DNA of 30,439 nt, taken from the IMG/VR virus record IMGVR_UViG_3300048593_000017, positions 1-30,439 of that record; one strand, 5' to 3'. The stretch is from a virus. This document shows, piece by piece, positions 8,381 through 14,935 of the stretch; the first letter of the stretch is position 1, and the number at the start of each line of letters is the position of its first letter. The notes under the pieces are model-generated. The model was not told where the DNA came from. It worked only from the letters and a program-made list of their open reading frames with translations, and did no database searches. The position numbers and the translations under genes are program-made.

Positions 8381-8868
8381 GGTTGATCATATTGGCTTTG
8401 CTGTTCACATCATGTTCATTGGTGCAAAAAGCTACCAATAAGCAAATCAAAGACAGTTCAGCTGTGGCAATAGATCAGTCAAGTCAGTTTGTTAAGTCAG
8501 ACAGTACAGCAAACACATCTACAAAAGAAATAGATACTACAGACCTGGTGGTGGTGTTAAAAGACACTGCCACTGGGATTTTTATTTTAAAGGGTGACAG
8601 TGTGAGCATACCTGCCCAGGCCATCAAAGAAATCCGCTATAAACGAAATAAACGAAAGGACAAACAGGAATCAACCAGCATCACCAAAGATGTGGCCATC
8701 CTGAATGACAAAAAGCAATCTGTCACAGTTTCTGAAAAGAAAGTGACAAAGACTGTAGAAAAGAAAAAGATCAGCTGGCTTTGGATCATTGTGTTAATAG
8801 CTGGCTTTGTGCTATATATATCCAGGAAAAGGATATATGAAATTCTTAAAAAACTTACTATCGGATGA
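8377..8868 (+). CDS. Lipoprotein with C-terminal membrane helix, putative unimolecular spanin
   Basis: This is a 163-residue protein. Residues 1-13 form a very short lipoprotein signal ending LFTSC, so Cys13 would be lipidated. A polar, Ser/Thr and Lys-rich middle (14-130) spans what would be the periplasm. Residues 132-149 form a membrane helix followed by basic residues (SRKRIYEILKK). An outer-membrane lipid anchor plus an inner-membrane C-terminal helix in one chain is the layout of unimolecular spanins such as T1 gp11, which join the two membranes at lysis. It sits between two small membrane-protein genes and just upstream of the endolysin. The call rests on topology and location. Confidence 0.55.
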   Translation: MRLIILALLFTSCSLVQKATNKQIKDSSAVAIDQSSQFVKSDSTANTSTKEIDTTDLVVVLKDTATGIFILKGDSVSIPAQAIKEIRYKRNKRKDKQESTSITKDVAILNDKKQSVTVSEKKVTKTVEKKKISWLWIIVLIAGFVLYISRKRIYEILKKLTIG

Positions 8869-9085
8869 TGGGCTGGTGAGTAGCAAGCGGTTTGCTGGCA
8901 TCACTGCTTTCATCAATGCTATTGTGATGGGCTACATGCCTAACACAAAGCAGTTTGTATTTGAGGGGTTTCTACTTTATTCAGCTGCTGTATTTGGAGT
9001 GACTGCATTTGAAAAATTTAAAAAAGATGAAAGACCAAAAGACACTGGAGAGGATTCAGCTACTGCACCCAAAATTGAGGGATGA
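8837..9085 (+). CDS. Putative holin
   Basis: I chose the ATG at 8837, preceded by AGGAAAAGGA, rather than one at 8807 deeper in the spanin gene; it gives 82 residues. A moderately hydrophobic segment at 20-33 (AGITAFINAIVMGY) and a clear one at 42-57 (FEGFLLYSAAVFGVTA) could be two membrane helices. A charged tail follows (EKFKKDERPKD). The segment SSKRFAGITAF and the second helix resemble small phage holins of Bacteroidota. It overlaps the spanin gene by 32 bases and the endolysin gene by 59. Confidence 0.6.
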   Translation: MKFLKNLLSDDGLVSSKRFAGITAFINAIVMGYMPNTKQFVFEGFLLYSAAVFGVTAFEKFKKDERPKDTGEDSATAPKIEG

Positions 9086-9533
9086 GGCACTGGAACTTTA
9101 TGATGAGATCCTGGCATCACTTACAGGTAGTGCCATTTGCCGTTTTGCGTACACCCTGAGGACTTTTGCAGAACAGGATGCACTATTTGCCCAGGGCAGA
9201 TCAAAGCCTGGTAAAGTGGTCACAAATGCCAAAGGTGGGCAGTCTTATCACAACTATGGCCTGGCCATTGACATTGTGCTGATCCTGGACAAAGACAAAA
9301 ATGGAACTTTTGAAACAGCATCATGGGATGTCAAATCAGACTTTGATGGTGATAAGAAAGCAGACTGGATGGAGGTAGTGCAGATCTTTAAGAGATACGG
9401 ATTTGAGTGGGGTGGTGACTGGAAATTTTTGGATCTGCCACATTTTCAAAAAACCTTTGGGAAATCTATATATGAATTGAAAAGCCTGCATGCTGCTGGG
9501 AAAGTAGACAAAAATGGTTTTGTGCTGATATAG
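9027..9533 (+). CDS. Endolysin, M15 family L,D-peptidase (L-alanyl-D-glutamate peptidase type)
   Basis: Starting at 9027 gives 168 residues; a start at 9009 would add six. The N-terminus (TLERIQLLHPKLRDEALELY) is typical of M15C endolysins. Zinc ligands are visible: His75 and Asp82 in SYHNYGLAID and His139 in LPHFQ; Glu127 or Asp131 in the WGGDW region is the likely catalytic acid. Between them are two acidic loops, DKDKNGTFE (88-96) and DFDGDKKADW (105-114), resembling calcium sites. It would cleave peptide stems of peptidoglycan. No signal peptide is present, so a holin is needed for release. Confidence 0.88.
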   Translation: MKDQKTLERIQLLHPKLRDEALELYDEILASLTGSAICRFAYTLRTFAEQDALFAQGRSKPGKVVTNAKGGQSYHNYGLAIDIVLILDKDKNGTFETASWDVKSDFDGDKKADWMEVVQIFKRYGFEWGGDWKFLDLPHFQKTFGKSIYELKSLHAAGKVDKNGFVLI

Positions 9534-9570
9534 TGGTCACAGAGTGACATTTATTTGAAATCCAATACCT

Positions 9571-10566
9571 ATGAAACACCCAAAGAAAGATACTGCCCAG
9601 CAGTATCATGACCGCTTTGCAGACACACCAACCCTGACACTAGCCAGGAAAATCTACAAAGAAAACAATCTACTGTACAAAGACATAGAGGATGCTAGAC
9701 AGTCATTGAGATATGTCAGAGGGCAGGTCGGTGATTACAAACGCAAATTCACTGGACACAAAAAAGAGGATTTAAAATACAATTACAATCCGTATAAATT
9801 ACCTGAAAGCAGTGCAGAGGAAAGAAAGCCATTTGTCCTGCCAACAGCCTGCAACAATATTCTGCTGATCTCAGATCTGCACATTCCCTATCATGACATT
9901 GCAGCCACTACAGCTGCATTCCAGTATGGCCAGGAAAACAATGTGAACACCATTTTCATCAATGGTGATCTGATGGACTTTTGTCAGATTAGTAGATTTG
10001 AAAAGAATCCTGCAAAGAGGTCAGTCAAATATGAACTGGACACAGCAAAGGTGATGCTGGATGCTATGAGAGAGGCATTTCCTACACAACAGATCTATTT
10101 CCTAAAAGGCAACCATGACATCAGACTGGAATTGTATCTGAGGGTGAAAGCACCTGAGATCCTGGACATGGATGAGTTTAAGATGGAAAGCCTGCTGAAT
10201 TTCAACAAATACAAGATCACCAGCATTGAGGACAATGTCCTGGTGAAAGCTGGTCACCTATCAATCACACATGGACACCATGTGATGAGAGGCTTTTTTG
10301 CACCAGTGAACAGTGCCAGGGGTTTATATACCAAAGCAAAGCAATCAACAATCATTGGGCATGTACACAAAGTGAGTGAGCATACAGAGACAAACATGGA
10401 TGGTGACATGACAACCACATGGTCTACAGGATGCCTGTGTGAACTGAAACCTGACTACAGCCCACTGGTGAGCAACTACAGTCATGGCTTTGCACACATC
10501 AAAGTGCATGCAGACAAATCCTATTCAGTAAGCAACAAAAGGATCTACAATGGCCAAATCCTGTAA
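9571..10566 (+). CDS. Calcineurin-like metallophosphoesterase
   Basis: The protein has 331 residues. After a roughly 90-residue helical basic N-terminal region of unknown role come all metal-binding motifs of the superfamily: SDLHIP (Asp102, His104), NGDLMD (Asp133), GNHD (180-183), HGHH (234-237) and GHVH (263-266). It would be a two-metal phosphoesterase or nuclease-like enzyme in the cytoplasm; the substrate cannot be told from sequence. It overlaps the following DUF3310 gene by 17 bases. Confidence 0.85.
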   Translation: MKHPKKDTAQQYHDRFADTPTLTLARKIYKENNLLYKDIEDARQSLRYVRGQVGDYKRKFTGHKKEDLKYNYNPYKLPESSAEERKPFVLPTACNNILLISDLHIPYHDIAATTAAFQYGQENNVNTIFINGDLMDFCQISRFEKNPAKRSVKYELDTAKVMLDAMREAFPTQQIYFLKGNHDIRLELYLRVKAPEILDMDEFKMESLLNFNKYKITSIEDNVLVKAGHLSITHGHHVMRGFFAPVNSARGLYTKAKQSTIIGHVHKVSEHTETNMDGDMTTTWSTGCLCELKPDYSPLVSNYSHGFAHIKVHADKSYSVSNKRIYNGQIL

Positions 10567-10774
10567 AGCATCTGACATCCAGGTGGGTGGTGGTCATTAT
10601 GCTAAATATAAGATCCAGCCTACAGAGTTCATACATAAAAACAATGTGCCATTCATAGAGGGCAACATCATAAAGTATGTGATGAGACACAGAGAAAAGA
10701 ATGGAGTTGAGGATCTGAAAAAAGCCAAACACTACATTGATCTACTAATACAATTTGAATATGAAAATGCCTAA
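10550..10774 (+). CDS. DUF3310 family protein
   Basis: The 74-residue protein matches the DUF3310 pattern well: GGGHYAKYKIQPTEFI, then a GNIIKYVMRH segment, then DLKKAKHYIDLLI. This family is common in phage genomes, sometimes called SaV-like or nucleotide-kinase-associated, and has no firm function. It overlaps the metallophosphoesterase gene, and the next gene begins before its end, so they form one operon. Confidence 0.85.
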   Translation: MAKSCKASDIQVGGGHYAKYKIQPTEFIHKNNVPFIEGNIIKYVMRHREKNGVEDLKKAKHYIDLLIQFEYENA

Positions 10775-10949
10775 AGGATTTAATAAGATGCCAGTCATGG
10801 ATCAGGAATCATGGCTGGTGCAGAAACTACAGGATGTGCATTCTTTGGAAAGCCAACTGAGAAAAATGCTGGCAGCTGTCAGAGGTGGTCAGAGGGTGAA
10901 CATTCCCGAAATAGACAGGCCTGATGAGGCTATCCTAAAAGATATTTAA
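10761..10949 (+). CDS. Small hypothetical protein
   Basis: From the ATG at 10761 the product is 62 residues; a TTG two codons earlier and an ATG at 10767 are alternatives. It contains an amphipathic helix (WLVQKLQDVHSLESQLRKML) and a C-terminal segment rich in Asp, Glu, Pro and Ile. It overlaps DUF3310 by 14 bases and ends two bases before the metallopeptidase. No family is recognised. Confidence 0.5.
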   Translation: MKMPKGFNKMPVMDQESWLVQKLQDVHSLESQLRKMLAAVRGGQRVNIPEIDRPDEAILKDI

Positions 10950-10951
10950 TT

Positions 10952-11536
10952 ATGGACTTTGTTGAACATGTCAAAAATACCTGCAAGACATTCAATGTCC
11001 AGTGCAAGCTAAAGAATACAAAGTATCTGAAACTAGATGCCACAAACAGATGTTCAGGATATTTTGATGAATCTGTGCCTGTGTTGGCCTGTGCTATGAA
11101 CAGACCTGATTCCTTTGAGATCCTGGTGCATGAATTTGCTCACTTTACACAATGGGCTGAACAATGTACAGCCTGGACAAATGCCATGAATGCAGGGGCA
11201 TATGACAGATTCAATGCTATGCTAGAGGGTAAGAAGGTCAGAAACCTGTCACACTATCTAGGACTGTGCAGGGATTTAGAACTGGACAATGAAATCAGGT
11301 CAGTGTCATTGATCAACAAATTCAAACTACCTATTGACAAAAAGCAGTACATCAAAAAGGCAAACACATACATCTATTTCTATAATTGGATGATGATCAG
11401 CAAAAGATGGTGCAAGTCAAACAACAGCCCATACAACAATAAAAGGCTGATGGATGTGATGCCTAGCCATTTTAAAAATGACTACACTGTGCTACCTAGT
11501 CACATTGAACAGATATTCAGAGAGGAAAAAATTTAG
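10952..11536 (+). CDS. HExxH metallopeptidase-like protein
   Basis: The protein has 194 residues. LVHEFAHFTQW carries an HExxH zinc motif (His, Glu, His near residues 59-63). A second acidic helix (LELDNEIRSVSLI) about 50 residues later could give the third ligand, as in gluzincins. There is no signal peptide, so it should act in the cytoplasm. The helix recalls ImmA/IrrE-type and SprT-like proteins, but I see no clear wider match. It ends an operon that began with the metallophosphoesterase and is followed by a terminator. The substrate is unknown; a repressor or host defence protein is possible. Confidence 0.6.
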   Translation: MDFVEHVKNTCKTFNVQCKLKNTKYLKLDATNRCSGYFDESVPVLACAMNRPDSFEILVHEFAHFTQWAEQCTAWTNAMNAGAYDRFNAMLEGKKVRNLSHYLGLCRDLELDNEIRSVSLINKFKLPIDKKQYIKKANTYIYFYNWMMISKRWCKSNNSPYNNKRLMDVMPSHFKNDYTVLPSHIEQIFREEKI

Positions 11537-11563
11537 TTGTTTTCATAGATTCGGTTAAATACG

Positions 11564-11591
11564 GCCTGCCATTTTCATGGTGGGCTTTTTT
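11564..11591 (+). terminator. Rho-independent terminator
   Basis: GCCTGCCA (11564-11571) pairs, with one G-T pair, with TGGTGGGC (11578-11585) over a six-base loop, followed by TTTTTTTA counting from 11586. It ends the metallophosphoesterase-metallopeptidase operon. Confidence 0.7.
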
Positions 11592-11618
11592 ACGTTTATA
11601 CGTTACCGTTAAAATAAA

Positions 11619-11649
11619 TTTGGCAGTATAACATAGTTTACTATCTTTG
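11619..11649 (+). promoter_or_regulatory. Bacteroidota-type promoter
   Basis: TTTG (11619-11622), 19 bases, then TATCTTTG (11642-11649) matches the known TTTG and TAnnTTTG promoter pattern exactly. The bases between (GG, then AGTATAA) closely match the promoter at 14905. It would drive the small genes from 11669. Confidence 0.8.
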
Positions 11650-11668
11650 TGTTCTAAACCTACAAACT

Positions 11669-11755
11669 ATGAAAAACAAAACCATCCAGGCAATCATTGC
11701 CGTATCAGCTGCATTTTACCTTTTGTCTTTACTGCAAGATCCTTTCTGCAAATAA
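11669..11755 (+). CDS. 28-residue single-helix membrane peptide
   Basis: This small open frame begins 19 bases after the -7 box and encodes 28 residues: a basic start (MKNKTIQ), a hydrophobic helix (AIIAVSAAFYLLSLL) and a short polar end (QDPFCK). The CTATG start context matches other promoter-proximal genes here. Two similar tiny membrane peptides occur at 14758 and 21006. The function is unknown. Confidence 0.5.
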   Translation: MKNKTIQAIIAVSAAFYLLSLLQDPFCK

Positions 11756-11765
11756 ACTACAGCCC

Positions 11766-12026
11766 ATGAAAACAGCAATGCAGGAATTGATTGATGTATT
11801 AGACATCAATGAAACCAACTTCATTTCCAGGATTGATGATAAAATAACTATAGCTTATCACAATGTGATAAAAAAGACTGTTGCAAGTTTTCTTGAAAAA
11901 GAAAATCAGCAAATGATTGCTCTAGTTCAAAGTTTAAAAGACTATACACATGAATCACATTCTATACTAGGTCATGATGAAAGAGAGGCTGCTGAATTTG
12001 TTGAAATATTTATTAACCAACCCTAA
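11766..12026 (+). CDS. Small hypothetical helical protein
   Basis: The ATG at 11766 is preferred over an upstream TTG at 11697, because that TTG lies inside the membrane peptide gene. It gives 86 residues, mainly helical and acidic (MQELIDVLDINETNFISRI, FVEIFINQP). No motif is recognised. It is second in the operon after the 28-residue peptide. Confidence 0.5.
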   Translation: MKTAMQELIDVLDINETNFISRIDDKITIAYHNVIKKTVASFLEKENQQMIALVQSLKDYTHESHSILGHDEREAAEFVEIFINQP

Positions 12027-12040
12027 AAAACCAATAACCT

Positions 12041-12307
12041 ATGGCCGAATTTATCAGACTGGCACAGATGCCAAAAGGCAAGACAAGCAAAACCCTATCC
12101 ATTAGGGAAAAGGAATACATTGATGAGAGTTACAAGTATGAGCCAGTGCAAAGGATGTCTCAGATCCTGGGCATCACCTACACAGATGTTGATGTCTATT
12201 GCAGGGTGAAAGGCTATGAGCCATCAAAAAAAGTAAGATCAAAGCCTAAAAAGTTGCCAAAAAGTGAGACATTTGATGTTGATTCCTATAAGACATGCAC
12301 AATATGA
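12041..12307 (+). CDS. Small putative DNA-binding protein
   Basis: The 88-residue protein is basic. Residues 20-57 (LSIREKEYIDESYKY, then VQRMSQILGITYTDVDVY) look like a helix-turn-helix, followed by a lysine-rich tail (SKKVRSKPKKLPKSE). A regulator or DNA-binding accessory role is plausible. The downstream gene overlaps its end by 13 bases. Confidence 0.5.
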   Translation: MAEFIRLAQMPKGKTSKTLSIREKEYIDESYKYEPVQRMSQILGITYTDVDVYCRVKGYEPSKKVRSKPKKLPKSETFDVDSYKTCTI

Positions 12308-12504
12308 CTAGAGATGAATTTTTTAAGATAGTACCTGCAAAGCAGTTTTTTACCAGGTATTGCACTGGGATCACAAACTACTATCACAAACTGAGGGGCT
12401 TTGATGGTAATAAGAAACCTATTGACTTCACTGATGAGGATAAAAGGCAGATGCAAAAGTGTGCAGCAAAGCTGGGCAAAGACCTGGCAAATGTCAAATT
12501 TTGA
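12295..12504 (+). CDS. Small hypothetical basic protein
   Basis: The 69-residue product starts at ATG 12295; the ATG at 12304 is an alternative, three codons in. It is basic and aromatic (FFKIVPAKQFFTRY, ITNYYHKLRGF) with a short C-terminal helix. No family is recognised. It is the last gene before the integration region. Confidence 0.45.
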   Translation: MHNMTRDEFFKIVPAKQFFTRYCTGITNYYHKLRGFDGNKKPIDFTDEDKRQMQKCAAKLGKDLANVKF

Positions 12505-12564
12505 TCAGATGTTTGTCTGTACGTTTTACCCATGCATGTAAGATATTGAATGTCATAGACATAG

Positions 12565-12582
12565 CAAATCCCACCAGCTCCA
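12565..12582 (+). other. Possible attP core resembling a tRNA 3' end
   Basis: CAAATCCCACCAGCTCCA reads like the T-loop end, the 3' side of the T stem (CCCAC), a seven-base acceptor strand (CAGCTCC) and the discriminator base of a tRNA. There is no matching 5' portion, so it is not a tRNA gene. Phages that integrate into tRNA genes carry such fragments beside the integrase. Confidence 0.4.
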
Positions 12583-12600
12583 CAGAAAGCAAAAACTAAG

Positions 12601-12624
12601 CCACTGAATTTCAGTGGTTTTTTT
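12601..12624 (+). terminator. Rho-independent terminator
   Basis: CCACTGA (12601-12607) pairs perfectly with TCAGTGG (12611-12617) over three bases and is followed by seven T (12618-12624). It separates the upstream operon from the integrase. Confidence 0.8.
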
Positions 12625-12718
12625 ATGTCCAGTCTACATTCCAGCCACTGGACTGCATTTGCAGGCTATGCTATTTTTATCTATTTTTATCCTTTATTAG
12701 TTCATTTGTTTGTCCTTT

Positions 12719-12742
12719 TGTTTTACCCACTGTTTTACCCAC
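12719..12742. repeat. Tandem repeat just upstream of the integrase start
   Basis: TGTTTTACCCAC occurs twice in tandem (12719-12730 and 12731-12742), ending one base before the integrase ATG. A further partial copy lies at 12523-12532. It could be an arm-type integrase site or an operator. Confidence 0.7.
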
Positions 12743-12743
12743 T

Positions 12744-13823
12744 ATGCAAAAGTTCACCATCAGGCCAGTGATCCTGAAACATAAGATCAATGAGAAAGGC
12801 ATGGCATCAATCAAAATTGCTGTCACTGTTGATAGGAAAGTCACATACATAAACACATCACACAGGGTACACAAAGACCAGTGGGATGATGAAAATAAAG
12901 CTGTTTACAGGCATGAAAATGCAAAGCTGATCAATGTGTCAATCAGGAGAAAGATTGCCGAAATTGAAAGGGATCTGATCAACAACAGCATCCAGGGTGT
13001 GCAGCTGTCAAAGAGGATTATCAAAGGCCAGGTGACAGTGGCCAGGTCATTCAAACAATATGCAAAAGAGGTCAAATGGGATCAGACAAAATTGAACAGG
13101 ATCATAGATTTTGGGGGTGAGCAATTATTGATCAGTGATGTGACAGTTGAATGGCTGAGAAAGTTTGAAACCTGGTGCAGAAAAAAGCCACTAGCACCCA
13201 ACACCATCCACACCACAATCAAATATGTCAGCAGGATCATCACACAGGCCAGGAAAGAAAAGATCATCCATGATGATCCATTTGATCAATACATCAAACC
13301 AAAGTATCAGCAGACAGATAGGCTGTACCTGGTGGATCATGAATTGAAATTGATGGTGGATCTGCTGGACAAACCAATGAGCAAATCAATGCATGACACA
13401 CTGTGCTATTTTCTGCTGGCATGCTACACAGGCCTGAGACATTCTGACTGGGGCAGATTTAGCATGAGCAATGTTGAGGATGGACATATAAAGCTGAGGG
13501 CATTGAAAAACAAAACACATGTGGTGCTGCCCATAGGCAAAACACTTTCAAAGATTCTTATACATATTGAGAATACTTTAAAACCTTTGAGCAATCAAAA
13601 ATGCAATGTGATGCTGAAAAGCCTGGCATCAATGGCTGGCATTGATAAAGAGATCAGTACACATAGTGGCAGACATTCATTTGGCTACATGTGTGCAGCC
13701 AATGGCCTGCCTGAAAGCACAACAGCAGCACTATTGGGAGTGAATGCCAACACTGTTAAAGTTTACTATCACCTAACAGGTGAAAAGATTAAACACCAGG
13801 CAAATGCTTTGAAATATGTTTAA
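12744..13823 (+). CDS. int: Tyrosine recombinase (integrase)
   Basis: The 359-residue protein has an N-terminal arm-type DNA-binding domain (about 1-90), a SAM-like core-binding domain (about 100-185) and a catalytic domain. Catalytic residues visible are Arg232 (TGLRHSD), Lys257 or Lys255 (LKNKT), His307 and Arg310 (HSGRH), and the nucleophile Tyr342 or Tyr341 (VYYHLTG). The usual second His or Trp, expected where the sequence reads LLGVN, is Val333. It would carry out site-specific integration between attP and attB. Its ATG directly follows tandem repeats that could control it. The opposing repressor gene ends about 80 bases downstream. Confidence 0.9.
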   Translation: MQKFTIRPVILKHKINEKGMASIKIAVTVDRKVTYINTSHRVHKDQWDDENKAVYRHENAKLINVSIRRKIAEIERDLINNSIQGVQLSKRIIKGQVTVARSFKQYAKEVKWDQTKLNRIIDFGGEQLLISDVTVEWLRKFETWCRKKPLAPNTIHTTIKYVSRIITQARKEKIIHDDPFDQYIKPKYQQTDRLYLVDHELKLMVDLLDKPMSKSMHDTLCYFLLACYTGLRHSDWGRFSMSNVEDGHIKLRALKNKTHVVLPIGKTLSKILIHIENTLKPLSNQKCNVMLKSLASMAGIDKEISTHSGRHSFGYMCAANGLPESTTAALLGVNANTVKVYYHLTGEKIKHQANALKYV

Positions 13824-13841
13824 ATAATAAAACTTAAACAG

Positions 13842-13895
13842 TTTCCGTTTGGGGCAGTATTAATTTTTTGCCCTATGAAAAGTGTGAAACGGAAA
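13842..13895. terminator. Inverted-repeat structure between converging integrase and repressor genes
   Basis: TTTCCGTTT (13842-13850) pairs with AAACGGAAA (13887-13895), and inside it GGGCA (13852-13856) pairs with TGCCC (13869-13873). T-rich sequence lies in the inner loop. Between two convergent genes a bidirectional terminator is likely; a recombination site is an alternative. Confidence 0.5.
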
Positions 13896-13905
13896 GAGAA
13901 AAAAA

Positions 13906-14325
13906 CTATCCCTGTTTCAATTCGTGTAAGATCTTTGCTAGATTATGCTGCAAAAGTTTTTCAGCCATCAGTTGAACATCCATCACAGAACGGTTTGAAG
14001 CAGCAGCCAAAGTCTCAATCATCATCTGCCGATTAGTTTGGATCTCAGCTTTAATCTGCAATATTGATTCAGTGAGTATTTGAAGGGCATCAGGTTTTTC
14101 AATAGTTTCCTGTTTGCCACCAGTTGCAAAGTCTTTCAGTTTTATGGCAAAGGCCTTCTCAAAATTCTTTTCAAATTCTGAGGAGGCTTTTGCATTTCCA
14201 CTAAGGTAGCTGCTGACAGTGGCCTTATTATATCCCATTTTGTCTGCAATGTCTTTGTCCTTTGTGATGATTCCCTTTCCATATAAATACTGCACAGCTT
14301 TATTCAAAAGTTCATTCTGATGCAT
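13906..14325 (-). CDS. Phage repressor (helix-turn-helix, CI-like role)
   Basis: The 139-residue protein is the only recognised gene on the minus strand. Residues 10-60 form an XRE-type helix-turn-helix (ITKDKDIADKMGYNKATVSS, then YLSGNAKAS). The rest is helical (DALQILTESILQIKAEIQ) and may dimerise. There is no LexA-type peptidase domain, so induction would not be by RecA-driven self-cleavage. It is divergent from the early regulator at 14444, and two palindromes lie in the shared control region, the usual lysogeny-switch layout. Confidence 0.75.
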   Translation of the reverse strand: MHQNELLNKAVQYLYGKGIITKDKDIADKMGYNKATVSSYLSGNAKASSEFEKNFEKAFAIKLKDFATGGKQETIEKPDALQILTESILQIKAEIQTNRQMMIETLAAASNRSVMDVQLMAEKLLQHNLAKILHELKQG

Positions 14326-14343
14326 AGTATTAAATTTTGCATA

Positions 14344-14369
14344 CTATGTTTGGAAATAACCAAACAAAG
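14344..14369. promoter_or_regulatory. Palindromic operator candidate over the repressor promoter
   Basis: CTATGTTTGG (14344-14353), six bases, then CCAAACAAAG (14360-14369) is an inverted repeat with nine of ten positions matching. It overlaps the leftward -7-like box (CAAAGTTT on the plus strand, 14365-14372; the -33 TTG is CAA at 14394-14396), which suggests repressor autoregulation. Confidence 0.5.
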
Positions 14370-14386
14370 TTTAAATTTGAGCATGA

Positions 14387-14424
14387 TTTGCCACAATATA
14401 CTAACAATATTTAGTTTTTGTTAG
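14387..14424 (+). promoter_or_regulatory. Rightward early promoter with overlapping operator candidate
   Basis: TTTG (14387-14390), 21 bases, then TAGTTTTTG (14412-14420) resembles a Bacteroidota promoter with one extra base in the -7 box. The inverted repeat CTAACAA (14401-14407) and TTGTTAG (14418-14424) overlaps the -7 region, fitting repression of the early genes. Confidence 0.5.
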
Positions 14425-14443
14425 CTTTTTTCAACTTTATTCT

Positions 14444-14758
14444 ATGACAACAGAACAACTGAAAGAAATCAAAAGATTCAATGACAACATTGAGTGGCTG
14501 AAAAACAGCCAGGTAGTGCCAGTGACCAGTGATCTGATCACTATGAAAGAGGCCATGAATTTAATCAACAGACAGCGGACATGGATTCAGGTCAGGATGG
14601 TCAAAGACTTAGATCCTGGACAAGATGCAAACAGTCACCTGGTCAGAGATGTAGACTGGATCAGGGAGGGCAACAGAGTGATGTTTAAAAGGGACAGCAT
14701 ACTGAGATTGAAAACTGAGGTGCTGACAGCTATTGGAAACAAATATGACAATATATGA
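14444..14758 (+). CDS. Early regulator or excisionase-like helix-turn-helix protein
   Basis: The 104-residue protein is the first gene to the right of the switch. After an N-terminal helix, residues 28-90 look like a winged helix of the excisionase or MerR kind (DLITMKEAMNLINRQRTW, then DVDWIREGNRVMFKRDSILR). Position suggests a Cro-like regulator or an excisionase. The stop overlaps the start of a tiny membrane peptide. Confidence 0.6.
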   Translation: MTTEQLKEIKRFNDNIEWLKNSQVVPVTSDLITMKEAMNLINRQRTWIQVRMVKDLDPGQDANSHLVRDVDWIREGNRVMFKRDSILRLKTEVLTAIGNKYDNI

Positions 14759-14835
14759 TGTACTTAATTTTCATGAGTGGTGTTGTGGCAGGATTCTTAG
14801 TGACAGCACTACTTTCAGGACTAAAAGATGATTGA
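14758..14835 (+). CDS. 25-residue membrane peptide
   Basis: The ATG at 14758 overlaps the last base of the previous stop, and an alternative ATG one codon earlier is in the same frame. The product is nearly all one hydrophobic helix (MYLIFMSGVVAGFLVTALL) with a short charged end (KDD). It is followed within 14 bases by a terminator. The function is unknown; small membrane peptides are easily missed in annotation. Confidence 0.45.
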   Translation: MYLIFMSGVVAGFLVTALLSGLKDD

Positions 14836-14848
14836 AAAACCATCAAAG

Positions 14849-14875
14849 GGCAGATGTCAAGTCTGCCTTTTTTTT
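14849..14875 (+). terminator. Rho-independent terminator
   Basis: GGCAGA (14849-14854) pairs with TCTGCC (14862-14867) over a seven-base loop, followed by a run of eight T. It ends the first rightward early transcript. Confidence 0.85.
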
Positions 14876-14904
14876 AAACATTTCAAAAAAAAGTTTGGAA
14901 ATAG

Positions 14905-14935
14905 TTTGGTAGTATAAAATGTTTTACTATTTTAG
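14905..14935 (+). promoter_or_regulatory. Early promoter
   Basis: TTTG (14905-14908), 19 bases, then TATTTTAG (14928-14935), one mismatch from TAnnTTTG. The spacer shares AGTATAA and TTTACTAT with the promoter at 11619, so both probably respond to the same polymerase form. A second TTTGG lies at 14894. Confidence 0.7.

Larger units (their letters stand above)
12505..12743. other. Intergenic attachment-region candidate
   Basis: This gene-free 239-base stretch holds a tRNA-3'-end-like segment (12565-12582), a terminator (12601-12624), an inverted repeat GTCCAGT/ACTGGAC (12627-12633 and 12647-12653), a perfect tandem repeat of CTATTTTTAT (12671-12690), and three copies of GTTTTACCCA (12523-12532, 12720-12729, 12732-12741). 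Dense repeats next to an integrase gene suggest integrase and accessory-protein binding sites. Confidence 0.5.

Noticed and set aside
11697-11765. Extension of the 86-residue protein to an upstream TTG
   Set aside because: The extension runs through the membrane peptide gene and has no initiation signal. The ATG at 11766 is preferred.
12565-12582. Complete tRNA gene
   Set aside because: Only a T-arm and acceptor 3'-like segment is visible. No matching D arm, anticodon arm or 5' acceptor strand lies upstream.
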